From contig NKYR01000175.1 in the NCBI GenBank assembly GCA_003184365.1, forward strand, positions 177 to 62,588: 62,412 nucleotides of DNA, read 5' to 3'. The position numbers and the translations under genes were made by a program. The DNA is from Evernia prunastri. Lineage: Eukaryota; Ascomycota; Lecanoromycetes; Lecanorales; Parmeliaceae. The notes beneath the pieces are model-generated. The model had not been told where the DNA came from, ran no database searches, and saw nothing but the letters and a program-made list of their open reading frames with translations. Below, piece after piece: positions 32,101 to 41,907 of the stretch; position 1 is the stretch's first letter, and the number at the start of each line of letters is the position of its first letter.

Positions 32101-35100
32101 GCCGTTGAGTGGCTGGGCTATACCTACTTATTCGTGCGAATGCTGCGCTCACCTGGTTTGTACAGCGTAGGTGCCGAGTATGAGGGAGACAACGCGCTTG
32201 AACAAAAGCGCGTTGATCTTATACACTCAGCTGCCACCGTCTTGGAAAGGTCCAGCCTTGTCAAGTATGACAAAAAGACGGGTAAGCTCCAGGTCACAGA
32301 GCTTGGGCGCATCGCCTCACACTACTACATCACCCACACCTCGATGTTGACATATAACCATCACATCCAGCCAATGATTACTCCGATCGAGCTTTTCAGG
32401 ATATTCGCGCTTAGTGATGAGTTCAAGTACATCCCGGTCAGGCAAGACGAGAAGCTTGAGCTAGCAAAGCTTCTGGGAAGGGTCCCGGTTCCAGTGAAAG
32501 AGAGCATCGAGGAGCCTCATGCGAAGATCAACGTGCTGTTACAGGCTTTCATCTCACGACTGAAGCTGGAAGGTCTTGCACTAATGGCAGACCTGGTATA
32601 CGTTACCCAGTCGGCGGGCCGTATCCTTCGAGCCATCTTCGAGATCTGCCTGAAGAAGGGTTGGTCATCCGTGGCGAAGACTGCTCTAGACTTGTGCAAG
32701 ATGGCTGAGAAGCGGATGTGGCCGACAATGACACCTCTGCGACAGTTTCCAACTTGTCCGCGAGAGATTATACAGAAAGCGGAGAAGATTGACGTGCCGT
32801 GGTCAGCGTATTTTGACCTTGACCCTCCACGTATGGGCGAGCTCCTGGGGATGTCAAAGTCTGGCAGAACAGTGTGTAGTCTTGTCCAAAAGTTTCCGAG
32901 GTTGGAAGTCCAGGCGCAAGTTCAGCCTGTGACAAGGTCTATGCTCCGGATTGAGCTCACAATAACGCCTAATTTCGAATGGGACGAGTCTGTGCATGGG
33001 ATGGCAGAAAATTTCTGGATCCTCGTTGAAGATTGTGATGGCGAGGACATACTGTTCCATGACCAGTTTCTCTTGCGGAAGGACTACGCACAGTCAGACA
33101 TGAGCGAACACCTGGTTGAATTTACCGTCCCCATTACCGAGCCGATGCCGCCAAATTACTTCATCACCGTGCTGTCCGACCGTTGGTTGCAATCGGAAAC
33201 GAAGCTTGCTGTGTCTTTTGAGAAACTCGTCCTCCCAGAGAAGTTCCCCGCACATACGCCATTGCTTGATCTACAGCCTTTGCCGGTCGCCGCCCTGAAA
33301 AGGGAGGACTTCAAGGGACTGTACCCTCGATGGGAAAGATTTAATAAAGTGCAAACCCAAGTGTTCAGCTCACTCTTCATCACAAATGACAACGTATTCG
33401 TTGGCGCACCTACGGGCACAGGCAAGACGGTATGCGCTGAATTTGCCATACTGCGCCATTGGTCATCGCAGACTAAAGGTCGAGCCGTTTACATCGCGCC
33501 GTTCCAAGAGCTCGTCGACCAAAGGCTTGCGGACTGGCACGAGAGGCTCGCAAAAGTCGCGGGTGGTAAACAAATCGTCAAGCTTACGGGCGAAACCACA
33601 GCTGATCTGAAGATCATGGAAAAAGGCGACCTGATACTGGCAACTCCAACACAATGGGACTTAATTTCTCGCCAATGGCAAAAGCGGAAGAATGTGCAGA
33701 CCGTACAACTGTTCATCGCAGATGAGCTCCACATGCTCGGCGGCCAAGGTGGCTTTATCTACGAAATAATCGTATCGCGAATGCACTACGTGGCATTGCA
33801 GACAGAGAACAACATGCGCCTGGTTGGTCTGAGCGTCTCGCTCTCCAATGCTCGGGATGTTGGTGAATGGCTTGGAGCCACAAAGCATACCATCTACAAC
33901 TTCAGCCCTCATGTGCGGCCAGTACCGCTTGAACTGCATATTCAATCCTTCACCATACCTCACTTTCCCTCATTGATGCTCGCGATGGCCAAGCCGACAT
34001 ATGCTGCTGTGCTCCAGATGTCTCCGGACAAACCGGCCATGATCTTCGTTCCTAGTCGCAAGCAGACACGTGCTACTGCTCTTGACCTGCTCGCAGCTTG
34101 CATAGCGGATGATGACGAGGACAGATTTTTGCACGCCGGTCTTGATGAGATAGCTCCGCTATTACAACGTGTTAACGAGACTGCCCTGGCTGACTCCATA
34201 TCACATGGTATCGGGTATTTCCATGAGGCTCTGAGTGTAAACGACAAGCGCATCGTATCTCATCTATATTCGATTGGAGCCCTTCAGATCATGGTTGCTT
34301 CGCGAGATGTCTGCTGGGAGATTGACTGCACTGCTCATCTCGTCATTGTGATGGGTACACAGTTCTATGAGGGTCGAGAACATCGGTATATTGACTATCC
34401 TATCAGCGAGATCTTGCAGATGTTCGGCAAAGCTAGCAGACCCCTCGAGGATAAATCGAGTAGAGGTGTGCTCATGGTCCCTGCCACCAAGCGCGAGTAT
34501 TACAAAAAGTTCCTCAACGAGGCTCTTCCGATCGAGAGCCATCTCCAAGTCTATATGCACGATGCTTTTGTGTCAGAAATCAGTACAAAGATTATTGCAT
34601 CTACCCAAGACGCTGTTGACTGGGCTACGTACACCTACTTCTACCGTCGGCTACTGGCTAACCCAAGCTACTACGGACTGACAGACACGTCGCATGAAGG
34701 CCTAAGTACGCATCTGTCAGAGCTAGTCGAGAATACGCTCAAAGATCTGTCAGAAGCCAAGATAATAGAGCTGGACGAGGAAGATGACACCGTCGACCCA
34801 CTCAATGCCGCCATGATCGCAGCCTATTACAATATCTCGTTCATCACTATGCAAACGTTTTTACTCTCACTGACAGGCCGTACTAAGCTCAAAGGCATTT
34901 TGGAAATAGTCACGTCCGCTACAGAATTCGAATCGATCCAGATAAGACGGCACGAGGATCACATCTTGCGTCGCATCTATGACCGTATCCCTGTGAAAAT
35001 GGCCCAGCCCACGTTCGAATCTCCCCACTTCAAAGCATTCGTCTTGCTCCAAGCGCATTTCTCACGCATGCAACTTCCGGTAGATCTTGCAAAAGACCAA

Positions 35101-35820
35101 GAGATTATCCTGTCCAAAGTACTGAACCTCCTCAGTGGATGCGTGGACGTCCTCTCCTCGGACGGCCACCTCAACGCCATGAGCGCCATGGAGATGTCAC
35201 AGATGGTAGTGCAAGCCATGTGGGATCGTGACAGTCCATTGAAGCAGATTCCGCACTTCTCACCCGAAGTCATCAAAGCGGCCAATGACTCGGGCGCCAA
35301 GGATATTTTCGAGTTCATGGATCTGATGGACCCATCGGAGAACAAGAATTACGAGAAGATGGTCAAGCGGCTCGGGCTTGATAACAAGCAGCTTGCTGAA
35401 GCCGCAGCGTTCACGAACAACAAGTATCCGAACGTGGAGATTGAGTTCGAGGTTGAAGACCCCGAAAACATAGCCACCAACTCCACTGCCAAACTCAAAG
35501 TTGCGATTACAAGAGAAGTGGACGAAGACGAGGAACCGGACACCACGGTGCACGCGCCGTTCTACCCGCAGAAGAAGATGGAGAACTGGTGGCTGGTGGT
35601 TGGGGATGAGAGTTCGAAAAATCTGCTTGCGATCAAGAGGGTGACTATTGGGAAGAAGTTGGAGACGAAATTGGACTTTGTGCCTACGAGGGTAGGGGAG
35701 CAGGATCTGACGCTTTACTTGATGAGCGATAGCTATGTCGGTGTGGATCAAGATCCATCTTTCAAGATCACTGCGGCGGAGGGAATGGAAGAAGATGAGG
35801 ATGAGGAGGAAGAGGAGTGA
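29149..35820 (+). CDS. BRR2: Pre-mRNA-splicing helicase BRR2 (U5 snRNP)
   Basis: One uninterrupted frame of 2,223 residues, the full family length. After an acidic N-terminal region come two tandem helicase cassettes. Cassette 1 has the P-loop APTGSGKT (about 569-576), DEIH (about 681), SATLPNY and LGRAGRPQYD. Cassette 2 has APTGTGKT (about 1420), DELH (about 1524) and the altered SVSLSN and FGKASRP motifs, as usual for the inactive second cassette. Each is followed by a Sec63 domain, and the protein ends in an acidic tail. Brr2 unwinds U4/U6 snRNA to activate the spliceosome. It is striking that the largest gene of the window has no intron among intron-rich neighbours, but long intronless genes are not rare in fungi. 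The start is the first ATG, in a good CACC context. Confidence 0.97.
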   Translation: MADPNNISQYKYAAMSNLVLQHDKRFSTRRNDEVTGDPESLAGRINIRDMGSRDARENAPKQKKKTTDLKNVERGSIREGEEVLKREQKKRKPGEPEQMRGAGILSAADALVEGLKYRPRTPATRQTYDLILTTTANNLGDVPHEVVRSAADAILELLKDENMKDFDKKKEIDDLLGVTMDPKAFNELVNLGKKITDYDGQDDDANMDEDGAGNAEEDVELDEKQGVAVVFDESDDEEEGGPETLEVRDEDEPSSDEEEENAEMQVDGAATGGAEAKDPVGETGEGGEMIIDGNTGSSSTKKDRKAEMNIVAVRDIDAYWLQRQIGVIYNDAHIQQLKTQEALQLLSGVSVDGEDKPLREIENELMELFDWEHHELVEKFIINRDKIVWVTRWRRAAEDENARDALEREMIAEGHRPILDELEGRNDEDVDGVAKPSKKLKLDLMDIDVSSAVTDTAPAKKDGALVGGLQPKRLINLENLVFDQGNHLMTNQNVKLPNGTTKRTFKGYEEIHVPAPKARRDASERNNMPTTDLPEWARQGFGSSKELNRIQTKCFPTAFEDDGNMLICAPTGSGKTNVAMLAMLREIGKNRNPETGEIMLDDFKIVYIAPLKALVQEQVGNFGKRLEPYGVKVSELTGDRQLTKQQIADTQIIVTTPEKWDVITRKATDMSYTSLVRLIIIDEIHLLHDDRGPVLESIVSRTIRKIEQTGDPVRLVGLSATLPNYRDVASFLRVDPITGLFHFDGSYRPCPLRQEFIGVTDKKAIKQLKTMNDVCYTKVMEQVGQNKQQLLIFVHSRKETAKTAKYIKDKALEMETIGQILRSDAASREILEEESGQVMDRDLKELMPYGFGIHHAGMSRSDRSSVEDLFADGSLQVLVCTATLAWGVNLPAHTVIIKGTQIYSPEKGSWVELSPQDVLQMLGRAGRPQYDTFGEGIIITTQSEMQYYLSLMNQQLPIESQFISKLADNLNAEIVLGNVRTRDEAVEWLGYTYLFVRMLRSPGLYSVGAEYEGDNALEQKRVDLIHSAATVLERSSLVKYDKKTGKLQVTELGRIASHYYITHTSMLTYNHHIQPMITPIELFRIFALSDEFKYIPVRQDEKLELAKLLGRVPVPVKESIEEPHAKINVLLQAFISRLKLEGLALMADLVYVTQSAGRILRAIFEICLKKGWSSVAKTALDLCKMAEKRMWPTMTPLRQFPTCPREIIQKAEKIDVPWSAYFDLDPPRMGELLGMSKSGRTVCSLVQKFPRLEVQAQVQPVTRSMLRIELTITPNFEWDESVHGMAENFWILVEDCDGEDILFHDQFLLRKDYAQSDMSEHLVEFTVPITEPMPPNYFITVLSDRWLQSETKLAVSFEKLVLPEKFPAHTPLLDLQPLPVAALKREDFKGLYPRWERFNKVQTQVFSSLFITNDNVFVGAPTGTGKTVCAEFAILRHWSSQTKGRAVYIAPFQELVDQRLADWHERLAKVAGGKQIVKLTGETTADLKIMEKGDLILATPTQWDLISRQWQKRKNVQTVQLFIADELHMLGGQGGFIYEIIVSRMHYVALQTENNMRLVGLSVSLSNARDVGEWLGATKHTIYNFSPHVRPVPLELHIQSFTIPHFPSLMLAMAKPTYAAVLQMSPDKPAMIFVPSRKQTRATALDLLAACIADDDEDRFLHAGLDEIAPLLQRVNETALADSISHGIGYFHEALSVNDKRIVSHLYSIGALQIMVASRDVCWEIDCTAHLVIVMGTQFYEGREHRYIDYPISEILQMFGKASRPLEDKSSRGVLMVPATKREYYKKFLNEALPIESHLQVYMHDAFVSEISTKIIASTQDAVDWATYTYFYRRLLANPSYYGLTDTSHEGLSTHLSELVENTLKDLSEAKIIELDEEDDTVDPLNAAMIAAYYNISFITMQTFLLSLTGRTKLKGILEIVTSATEFESIQIRRHEDHILRRIYDRIPVKMAQPTFESPHFKAFVLLQAHFSRMQLPVDLAKDQEIILSKVLNLLSGCVDVLSSDGHLNAMSAMEMSQMVVQAMWDRDSPLKQIPHFSPEVIKAANDSGAKDIFEFMDLMDPSENKNYEKMVKRLGLDNKQLAEAAAFTNNKYPNVEIEFEVEDPENIATNSTAKLKVAITREVDEDEEPDTTVHAPFYPQKKMENWWLVVGDESSKNLLAIKRVTIGKKLETKLDFVPTRVGEQDLTLYLMSDSYVGVDQDPSFKITAAEGMEEDEDEEEEE

Positions 35821-36960
35821 GATACTTGTTGCTAGGTGGAGTTTAAAGGTGTATACTAGTATTGAAGCATAGCATGATATCTTACACCACACTTTGTACT
35901 GTTGATAGAGGAATTTGGGACTCCTATTATCAATGTGATAGAAATAACCCTTTGTGAATGAGTAGGCACACTAGCTTTTCAACGACGGCCAAAGCCACCA
36001 TGCATCAAGCCACCTGAGCGAGTCCATCAGCAGCATTGCGCAATCATCCTGTCCGCCTTTGCGCTCCGCTGGACGTGCAGGCAAGGCGTAGGCACCGCAA
36101 TCGGTCTGTTTGCCGGAGTGGCTTGAGCCCTTGCTTGATACCGAAACGAAGAGGGAGGATATGATCAAGGACATCCCGGCAACAATACTATGCAGGTCCT
36201 TTTTGCGGGATGAAAGAAACGGAAATCTAGACCGAGTCCTGTGCCGAGCAATAACAATTGCTGTGGGACAAAGCGACTACTATGGGCGTTCGCTGACACG
36301 AGGTGATGGTAATACACGTGGGTATGCACGTGGATGAGGGGGTTTTAACAAACGGTTTTGTCTTGGAGCGGAGATGGAATGACAATGAGAAAAACCCCCA
36401 GGCTTATTATGGGCTTGCGATAGATTTCTCCTTTGTTCTTCCCACAGTGGCTTTACCAGTATCGGTGGAGAGTTGGTTGCTCCAAATCGAATGATACTTC
36501 ATCTTCCGCTCTCAAAGCCTTTCCATTTCGAGCCATTGGCATCGACAAGTTTAAATTTTCTCCGAGCTTCGTGACCGGGGTGAAACTTGAGTTCATCTCA
36601 TCTGAGACAAAGAACAAAGAAGAATGGCGAAGGCGTGGGTAGAATATTCCTTTGAGGGAAAAAATAGCAACAACGGGACTCTTCGTGGTCAGACAGAAAG
36701 ACTACAAAAGAACTGTAAAAAGGAGAGGCTAGCTCACTGGTTCCTAACAAAGGCACTCATTTGACCACCTCTAGCCATGGGCTCACGTCTCGTTTCCAAA
36801 TTCTCATTCCACCCACTTCCTTCAAACCACATTCGAAATATACTGGCCTTTTCTGCATAGAATACCTAAGACTGCTGAGCTTGATAGGTGGTTTGACAGC
36901 TGCCATCTCCACAAATATACCTGCAAAGCCAACTTCTTCCATTCAGCTGCTTTGCCCACC
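35821..36960. other. Intergenic, 1.1 kb
   Basis: 3' end of BRR2 and 5' region of the next gene. Short frames on both strands show no recognisable protein. Confidence 0.4.
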
Positions 36961-37545
36961 ATGGATTCAAGCCGTGCCCCACCTACGCCATCGACGTCCA
37001 GCTTCTCCGGCGCTACTACCATCCAGCGCCGCGAATCCAAGACTCCCATCCACAAGCGACGCTTCGCCCATCTTCTGCACCAACTCTGCCCTCTCCTCAG
37101 TATAGAGACCGGCCTTCCGCACCCAGATTTCCCCCTAACGATACTTCACTACCACCTCTTATCCGAAGAGCAGCTCGATTCCCTCGCCCATTTCTACCAC
37201 CAGCGCACCCCAAGTCATTACAGCCTCGGGTATCCCATGCCCGTCGTTGCCCGATGGTGGGCGCCAACCGATCGGGAACTGGAGGATGGAGAGATTGATG
37301 AGATGGAGGAGATAAGGAGGGTCATGCAGCTCGCGGAGCAAAAGGAAGAGGACAGGAAAGTCGCGAGCGTGGAGGACAAGCGGAGGCGCTTTGGGAGGTT
37401 TTTGGGCCTGAGAAACTGCGAGTCGAGTCAAGGAGAGGGGGAGATGAGGCGAGAGATGGAGGAGTACATCGCAAGGGAGATGGCAAGGAAGGAGCACAGG
37501 GATCGTGAGATGGAGAGCTGGCGGTCGAAGGGATACTGGTCATGA
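36961..37545 (+). CDS. Small protein of unknown function
   Basis: A single-exon frame of 194 residues from an ATG in ACCATGG context. The N-terminus is Ser/Thr/Pro-rich. A predicted globular stretch follows (RRFAHLLHQLCPLLSIETGL, then an HYHLLSEEQLDSLAHFY helix) and the motif YPMPVVARWW. From residue about 105 to the end it is a long Glu/Arg/Lys-rich helix, probably a coiled coil. No signal peptide or membrane segment. The globular part looks conserved rather than random, but I do not recognise the family. Confidence 0.6.
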   Translation: MDSSRAPPTPSTSSFSGATTIQRRESKTPIHKRRFAHLLHQLCPLLSIETGLPHPDFPLTILHYHLLSEEQLDSLAHFYHQRTPSHYSLGYPMPVVARWWAPTDRELEDGEIDEMEEIRRVMQLAEQKEEDRKVASVEDKRRRFGRFLGLRNCESSQGEGEMRREMEEYIAREMARKEHRDREMESWRSKGYWS

Positions 37546-38226
37546 TTGCGTGCTGGGGAAGGCAGACCTTCGGTTCGGTGTAACACTTGGAGACCTTGTA
37601 CTGGCGGGGACAGTGTGATATGAGGTGTATACTTGTTTGCGTTAAAGTAGAAGAGTTCCGTGTTTATTAGTGGCTTGCAGAGAGCTGAGCTCTCCCACAA
37701 TTGATTAGCATGCATCGGATGAAGCTGTATAGACGGATACAATATTAGCAACACGTCTTGATCTCTTGGGTCAGGAAATGTATGTTACAAAGCAAGATGA
37801 CTCTCGTGTGCAACATGTGAGTAGTAAAAGAACGGCACCATCGAATTGCGCCTTATTTTATATATATGGCAAGGTGAAAATCTCTAGCAATAATTGCGGA
37901 TTTACCCTAACCCTAAATTATGCTCTGCTTACTTCGATGCGCCCTCATGATTGGAAGGTGCAGTCGGAGATGCTTTGCCATAACTAGTTGCTACTTACCA
38001 ACCTACTGGGCACCATCCTTTCTCATTGCTCGCCAAAGTAGGTAGATTATTCGTTATTCAAAGAAATCAGGAACCACCAGACGAGGGTACTTAATAGACT
38101 TAGGTGCGAATTACAACCTTGTTTCCACCCATTCATTACCTATCCTTCTGAGGAGGAGGAGGAGCTGCCGAGAGCTACCACTTCGGATGACAAAGTGATC
38201 AAGACTCATCACTGCTGGTGATCGCC
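37546..38226. other. Intergenic with a two-unit telomere-like motif
   Basis: Contains CCCTAACCCTAAA at 37905-37917, otherwise nothing recognised. Confidence 0.4.
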
Positions 38227-40857
38227 ATGATATCTGAAAGGATCCTTGTGCCTTTCCTCTTGACTGTTGCCTGTCTCATAGCTTTCCTCTACTATAACTT
38301 CTTACCGCAAGGCCCACCATTACTTTGGGAACCAGGGAATACAATGGCTTCCAAGACGATATCCGACATGACAGTAGCGGACAGGTTCACCCCAGAAATC
38401 GTGCTCTCAGCGCCTCGCCGAAGCTCAGCATCTCCAAACAGCGCTGGAACTCTGGCTGTGTATACTGTCTCCACCTACTCCTTCGAATCACATAGAAAGA
38501 CCTCGGAGATCAAGGTCTTGGACATCAGCAGTGGAACCCAGTCACTCGTTACTAATGCCGAGGGGATCAGTGAGCCAAATTGGCTCGGCCGTGGGAACGA
38601 GCTATTGTGGCTACAATTGGGAGAAGATGGACAGACTCAATTGGTAGTGGGGAGTGCGGACGAGGTTGGAAAGAGCTATGTCGCGGGTCTTGTGCCGGCA
38701 CCAATATCAGACGTTAAACTAAAGGTCGTGGACGCGGACAGGGTTGCCATTGTGGCTTCAGCCAAAGCGAAGCCAGATGGTTCTTTGTATAATAAACATG
38801 ACCAGCCGAAGAAGTACTCGACTGGGATGCTATACGAGTCTCTAATGGTTCGTCATTGGGATCATTACGTGAAACCGGAACGAAATGCGTTGTGGCATGG
38901 CATCCTCCAAAGACAGAAACCGCACATCACAGAAAGCCTAGGCAGATATAGTTTGGGGAGGCTTACAAATGTCTTAACGGGATCGGGCCTAGAGAGCCCA
39001 ATACCGGCTTTTGGGGGCAAGGATCATTTCGATGTTGGTGTCAATGGCATCGTATTTGTGGCAAAGGATCCTGAGCTGAATCCTGCAACGAATACGAAGT
39101 GTAACTTCTATCATGTCTTAATCGATACTTCCGCGGAAGGGCTAACATATTCGGAGCCAAAAAAATATGGGAAAGAAGGGGTTGAAGGCGCTAGCTCTTC
39201 ACCGGTCCTATCTTCAGACGGGAATAGCGCTGCGTTCCTACAGATGAAGGAGAATGGATATGAATCCGACAAGAATAGAATTTTTCTGTCTGATCTCACC
39301 ACACCAACTACGACTATTGAGCTTTTACAATCAAACGATGGGAAGGGCAAGTGGGATAGGAGCCCCGGGTCCGTCAGCTGGAGCAGCGACGGCAAGTCCT
39401 TACTCCTGATTGCAGAGGACACGGGGACGTCTCGATTGTTTAAGCTTGATGTCCCGATCGATGAGCAGGACGCCCTCGGGCTGCCCGTGCCTTTGACGCC
39501 TCAGGCCGGACATGTGGACGATGCTCAATCCCTCGGAGCAGACTCATGCCACCTTTTCCTTTCGGGCTCGAACCTCGTAGATAACAGCATCTACTCGATT
39601 TTAGACCCTACGGGCTCGGCAGAAGCAAAGGTCATCTCCTCTAACTCTCGAAACGGTTCTTTCTTTGGCCTGTCGCTGGACCAAGTTTCTAAGATTTGGT
39701 TTCAAGGCTCCAGCGAAAAAGTCCATGCTTGGGTAGTAAAGCCTTCAAACTTCAGCTCGGATCGGAAATATCCCCTAGCCTACTTAGTTCACGGTGGTCC
39801 TCAAGGTAAATCTCTAGTGACTGCTTTATAGTATTGCGGACTATCAATTGACGGTGTAGCGAGGATGCTGACACCGAATTCTATGTAGGTGCTTGGAATG
39901 ATCAGTGGAGCACGCGCTGGAACCCAGCTGTATTTGCCGAACAAGGCTGTATGTATTTTCTTCGTCCATATCCCTCCAGTCAGTTCTGGATCTGTAAACA
40001 CTTCTCGGCAGTATTCGCTCTGTTGATAAGTTTTGAGATTTGACAATCACCCCTCAAAACGCAATACTGACTTGAATCCTTGATGCAGATGTCGTAGTAG
40101 CCCCAAATCCAACCGGTAGTACAGGCTATGGCCAAGCCTTCACTGATGCCATCAAAGAGTCTTGGGGTGGCCTTCCATATGAAGATCTGGTCAACGGATT
40201 TGCGTACATCAAAGAAAGCATGGACTATGTAGACACAGACCGAGCTGTTGCACTCGGAGCAAGCTATGGGGGCTACATGATGAACTGGATGCAAGGCCAT
40301 CCTTTGGGAAAGGCGTTCAGAGGTACGCCAAATTCTTTTGCCAGTGCATCTCTCCAAGTTCTATCTCCTTATGTCTGCTAACAATTTATGTGAATAGCGC
40401 TGGTCTGCCACGACGGTGTCTTCAGCATGACAAACCAGTTAGCCTCGGACGAACAATATTTCCCTAATCACGATCTTGGTGGGCCATACTTTACTCAACA
40501 TCAAGGCACGTGGGAGAAATGGAACCCTGCGCACTTCACTGCAAATTGGTCCACGCCTATGCTGGTCATCCACAACGAGCTGGATTATAGACTACCGATA
40601 AGCGAAGGCCTAGCAATGTTCAACGTATTACAGGAGAAGGGCATCAAGAGCAAATTCCTAACTTTTCCTGACGAGTAATGACTGCCCTAGCTCCTACATG
40701 CCAAATGGGTTGCTAATGATTGCGCAGAAATCACTGGGTCCTCAAAGAGGAAAACAGTCTACAGTGGCATCTTGAGGTCATCAACTGGATCAATTCATTC
40801 GTAGGGCTACCTCCGTACGAAAGTAAAAACGCACAAAGACTTGAGGTTCAGAACTAA
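38227..40857 (+). CDS. S9 prolyl-oligopeptidase family, dipeptidyl-peptidase 5-like
   Basis: Five exons (38227-39805, 39889-39948, 40089-40322, 40398-40674, 40728-40857) give 759 residues. After an N-terminal hydrophobic stretch (residues about 6-25, signal peptide or anchor) comes a beta-propeller with repeated SSDG/WSSDGKSLL blades. The C-terminal alpha/beta-hydrolase domain starts around HGGPQGAWNDQWS. The catalytic triad is visible: Ser605 in GASYGGY, Asp687 in HNELDYRLP and His719 in ENHWVL. Secreted fungal DPP5 releases dipeptides from extracellular protein. A second possible start at 38344 (MASKTISDMT) would remove the hydrophobic segment and make a cytosolic acyl-peptide hydrolase-like form, so location is uncertain. 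Confidence 0.88.
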
Positions 40858-41078
40858 GCAGGGCCGTCGTGCCAATCAGCTATCATTTGCACGTCCATCG
40901 CGAAGCTTGACTCACTCATCATGGAGCCCGGTGAATGGAGCCCGATGACATTGATGCTTGAAGAGGACCAGAGTCTGACTGTGCTCTCGAAGTACAGCTC
41001 CCGCAATCGCCGAACCACTGCCTCTCCACTAGGATTTGACGTTGTGCAGATACTGCACACTTATTTTGGACCATGAGT

Positions 41079-41477
41079 TCAGCACATGAGCTCAAACTGG
41101 GATTGCCTTGCGCGTGCTGGACTACCCGTCCCTGTGGAGTTCTCTGACCCACCCAATAGAGCCGCGGGAGAGTTGTAGAATGTGGCTCGGGGGACCAGGG
41201 TTTTCGGATAGAAAACGAGTGCGACATCCTCAAAGCCCCCAGTCGACAATTCCCCATAGCTTACTGGCGACCGCAAATGATCCCATACCTTCACGACGTT
41301 GTTAAAACCCAAGTCAACCGGAACGAAGACCTGCTGGCTACTGATGGTGCCGACTCGGGCGTTCAGGTTTTGGTTGCAGTCTGAGATCAAGGGCACGAAG
41401 CTCTCCACCTTCATGCTCCTATTCTCAGACCCGACCAGAGGATCGTACACAAGGCCGGAGGAAGAGAGTAACGCCAT
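41079..41477 (-). CDS. Hypothetical protein, model uncertain
   Basis: From an ATG at 41477 the frame gives 132 residues with protein-like composition (SMKVESFVPLISDC, NLNARVGTISSQQVFVPVDL) and stops at 41079. The frame is open a further 27 codons upstream without an ATG. Another open frame follows on the same strand (41060-40854, NPSGEAVVRRLRELYFESTV). This suggests a spliced or decayed gene whose exons I could not join in frame. No family recognised. Confidence 0.3.
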   Translation of the reverse strand: MALLSSSGLVYDPLVGSENRSMKVESFVPLISDCNQNLNARVGTISSQQVFVPVDLGFNNVVKVWDHLRSPVSYGELSTGGFEDVALVFYPKTLVPRATFYNSPAALLGGSENSTGTGSPARARQSQFELMC

Positions 41478-41907
41478 GGGGAACCCTCCACTGCAGCTGT
41501 AATAGGAATCGCGTGCAGAAACGAGGAGAGCAGGATGCGACGATGAAGGAGGGATCAATTGATTGTCTCCACCAGAGGGATCGGTCGGTTGTCTTTATTC
41601 ACCGCATTTCTGTACATACGTTCGTTTCTCTTTCCAATTTTGCAGCATACATTGTGGTAAGTTGTCCAGAGCAAGTACTACGGAGACCTTACTATGGTCC
41701 CTTGAATTCTTCCGGAGATCTCTAAGAACGATTGAACATCATGAGCGTGGGGTATTTTCTATCGAAGGCAGATACCGTAATCCGAACTACATAATCAGGA
41801 GGTAATTGATTTTGATTGTCTTTGAGTACATATGTTACAACGCAATTCTCTGGCCGGGTATAATACTAGGATGCTCGTTCCGGGCATATCCTTCCTACAG
41901 GTCTTGT

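Noticed and set aside
29739..35892. Many antisense ORFs across BRR2
   Set aside because: They are mirror frames of a long, codon-biased gene with no splice structure or recognisable product.
36110..36642. Three overlapping plus-strand ORFs between BRR2 and the 194-residue gene
   Set aside because: Each is under 80 codons, none shows a domain or a usable splice join, and composition matches intergenic DNA.
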